Shown here piece by piece: positions 63,868 through 64,000 of a stretch of DNA of 64,000 nt. Made by a program: the position numbers and the translations under genes. The stretch's first letter is position 1, and each line of letters opens with the position of its first letter. The stretch is taken from contig NZ_NGJZ01000002.1 of the NCBI RefSeq assembly GCF_003987595.1, positions 496,001 through 560,000 of the forward strand. The letters are read 5' to 3'. This stretch comes from Vagococcus entomophilus. GTDB taxonomy: Bacteria; Bacillota; Bacilli; Lactobacillales; Vagococcaceae. The notes below the pieces were generated by a model. It worked only from the letters and a program-made list of their open reading frames with translations. It was not told the origin of the DNA and did not search any database.

Positions 63868-64000
63868 CTACCGTAAATTTTCACTGACTCCTTCGATTAA
63901 TGATGTTGTATCATAATCCATTTGCTGGTATCCTGCCGCAGCTGCACCAATTTGTTCTGAAAAATCATATAATCTCACTCGTTGCTCATACAAAGAATCC
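63868..64000 (-). CDS. Small type VII effector-like protein (DUF3130/Lap1-like), C-terminal part
   Basis: The final 43 residues (DSLYEQRVRLYDFSEQIGAA, then DYDTTSLIEGVSENLR) are visible; the start lies beyond the window. Helical Esx-like pattern and adjacency 15 nt before the DUF3958-like gene suggest the TIGR04197/DUF3130 partner of LXG toxins. Family call rests on context more than motif. Confidence 0.5.
   Translation of the reverse strand, partial: DSLYEQRVRLYDFSEQIGAAAAGYQQMDYDTTSLIEGVSENLR

Overview
The window is low-GC Firmicute DNA, most likely Enterococcaceae (Enterococcus or a close relative). Support comes from a sufCDSUB operon, a stand-alone gcvH, a tRNA-dependent (T-box) methionine transporter, GGGACAGAA-type terminators, an IS6/IS1216-type terminus and LXG/type VII accessory genes. 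I could not assign a species. Gene starts were chosen from ribosome-binding sites, so several differ from the longest possible reading frame.

Layout. 1-3.4 kb is core housekeeping (end of prmC, ywlC/sua5, glyA, upp), with a dense cluster of DnaA boxes in front of and inside ywlC. 3.7-9.4 kb holds a GNAT enzyme, an Xre/ImmA-like regulatory pair and a LexA-boxed lysis cassette: two peptidoglycan hydrolases sharing a recently duplicated C-terminal domain, a small protein and a BhlA/UviB-like holin. A LysM secreted protein and tRNA-Thr follow. 9.9-20.3 kb is core again: SEDS protein, ArsC-like protein, GcvH, T-box plus MetN and a fused MetI-MetQ, and the suf operon. 20.3-34.2 kb is a roughly 13.8-kb integrated satellite resembling a phage-inducible chromosomal island. 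It sits in the suf terminator and carries an integrase, divergent repressors, a Rha-like regulator, an AAA replication ATPase, a terminase-small-subunit-like protein and defence cargo (AbiH and an Xre-ImmA-PIN module).

34.2-54.6 kb is a peptide-antibiotic island with two unrelated RiPP systems. On the minus strand lies a lasso peptide cluster: a 45-aa precursor that is easily missed, an asparagine-synthetase-like cyclase, the RRE protein B1, a B2 peptidase fused to an exporter membrane domain that lacks its ATPase, and an immunity-type ABC transporter. A divergent ComP/ComA-like two-component pair adjoins it. On the plus strand lies a radical-SAM peptide cluster: an Agr-like response regulator and kinase, a 36-aa two-cysteine precursor, a CPBP protease, a membrane protein, a radical SAM/SPASM maturase, an ABC exporter and an ABC-2 immunity transporter. 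A frameshifted exporter remnant lies between them and a pseudogene follows.

54.9-64 kb is decaying defence and competition DNA: a GIY-YIG/DUF2075 helicase with a MazG gene truncated at an IS3-family remnant, a frameshifted SF1 helicase-PLD protein, a serine hydrolase, an IS6-type end, and two LXG-associated small genes whose toxin is missing.

Most noteworthy: the lasso precursor with its truncated maturation/export fusion, the tiny radical-SAM peptide precursor with its Agr-like pair, the SOS-boxed lysis cassette, and the satellite with its att core inside the suf terminator loop.
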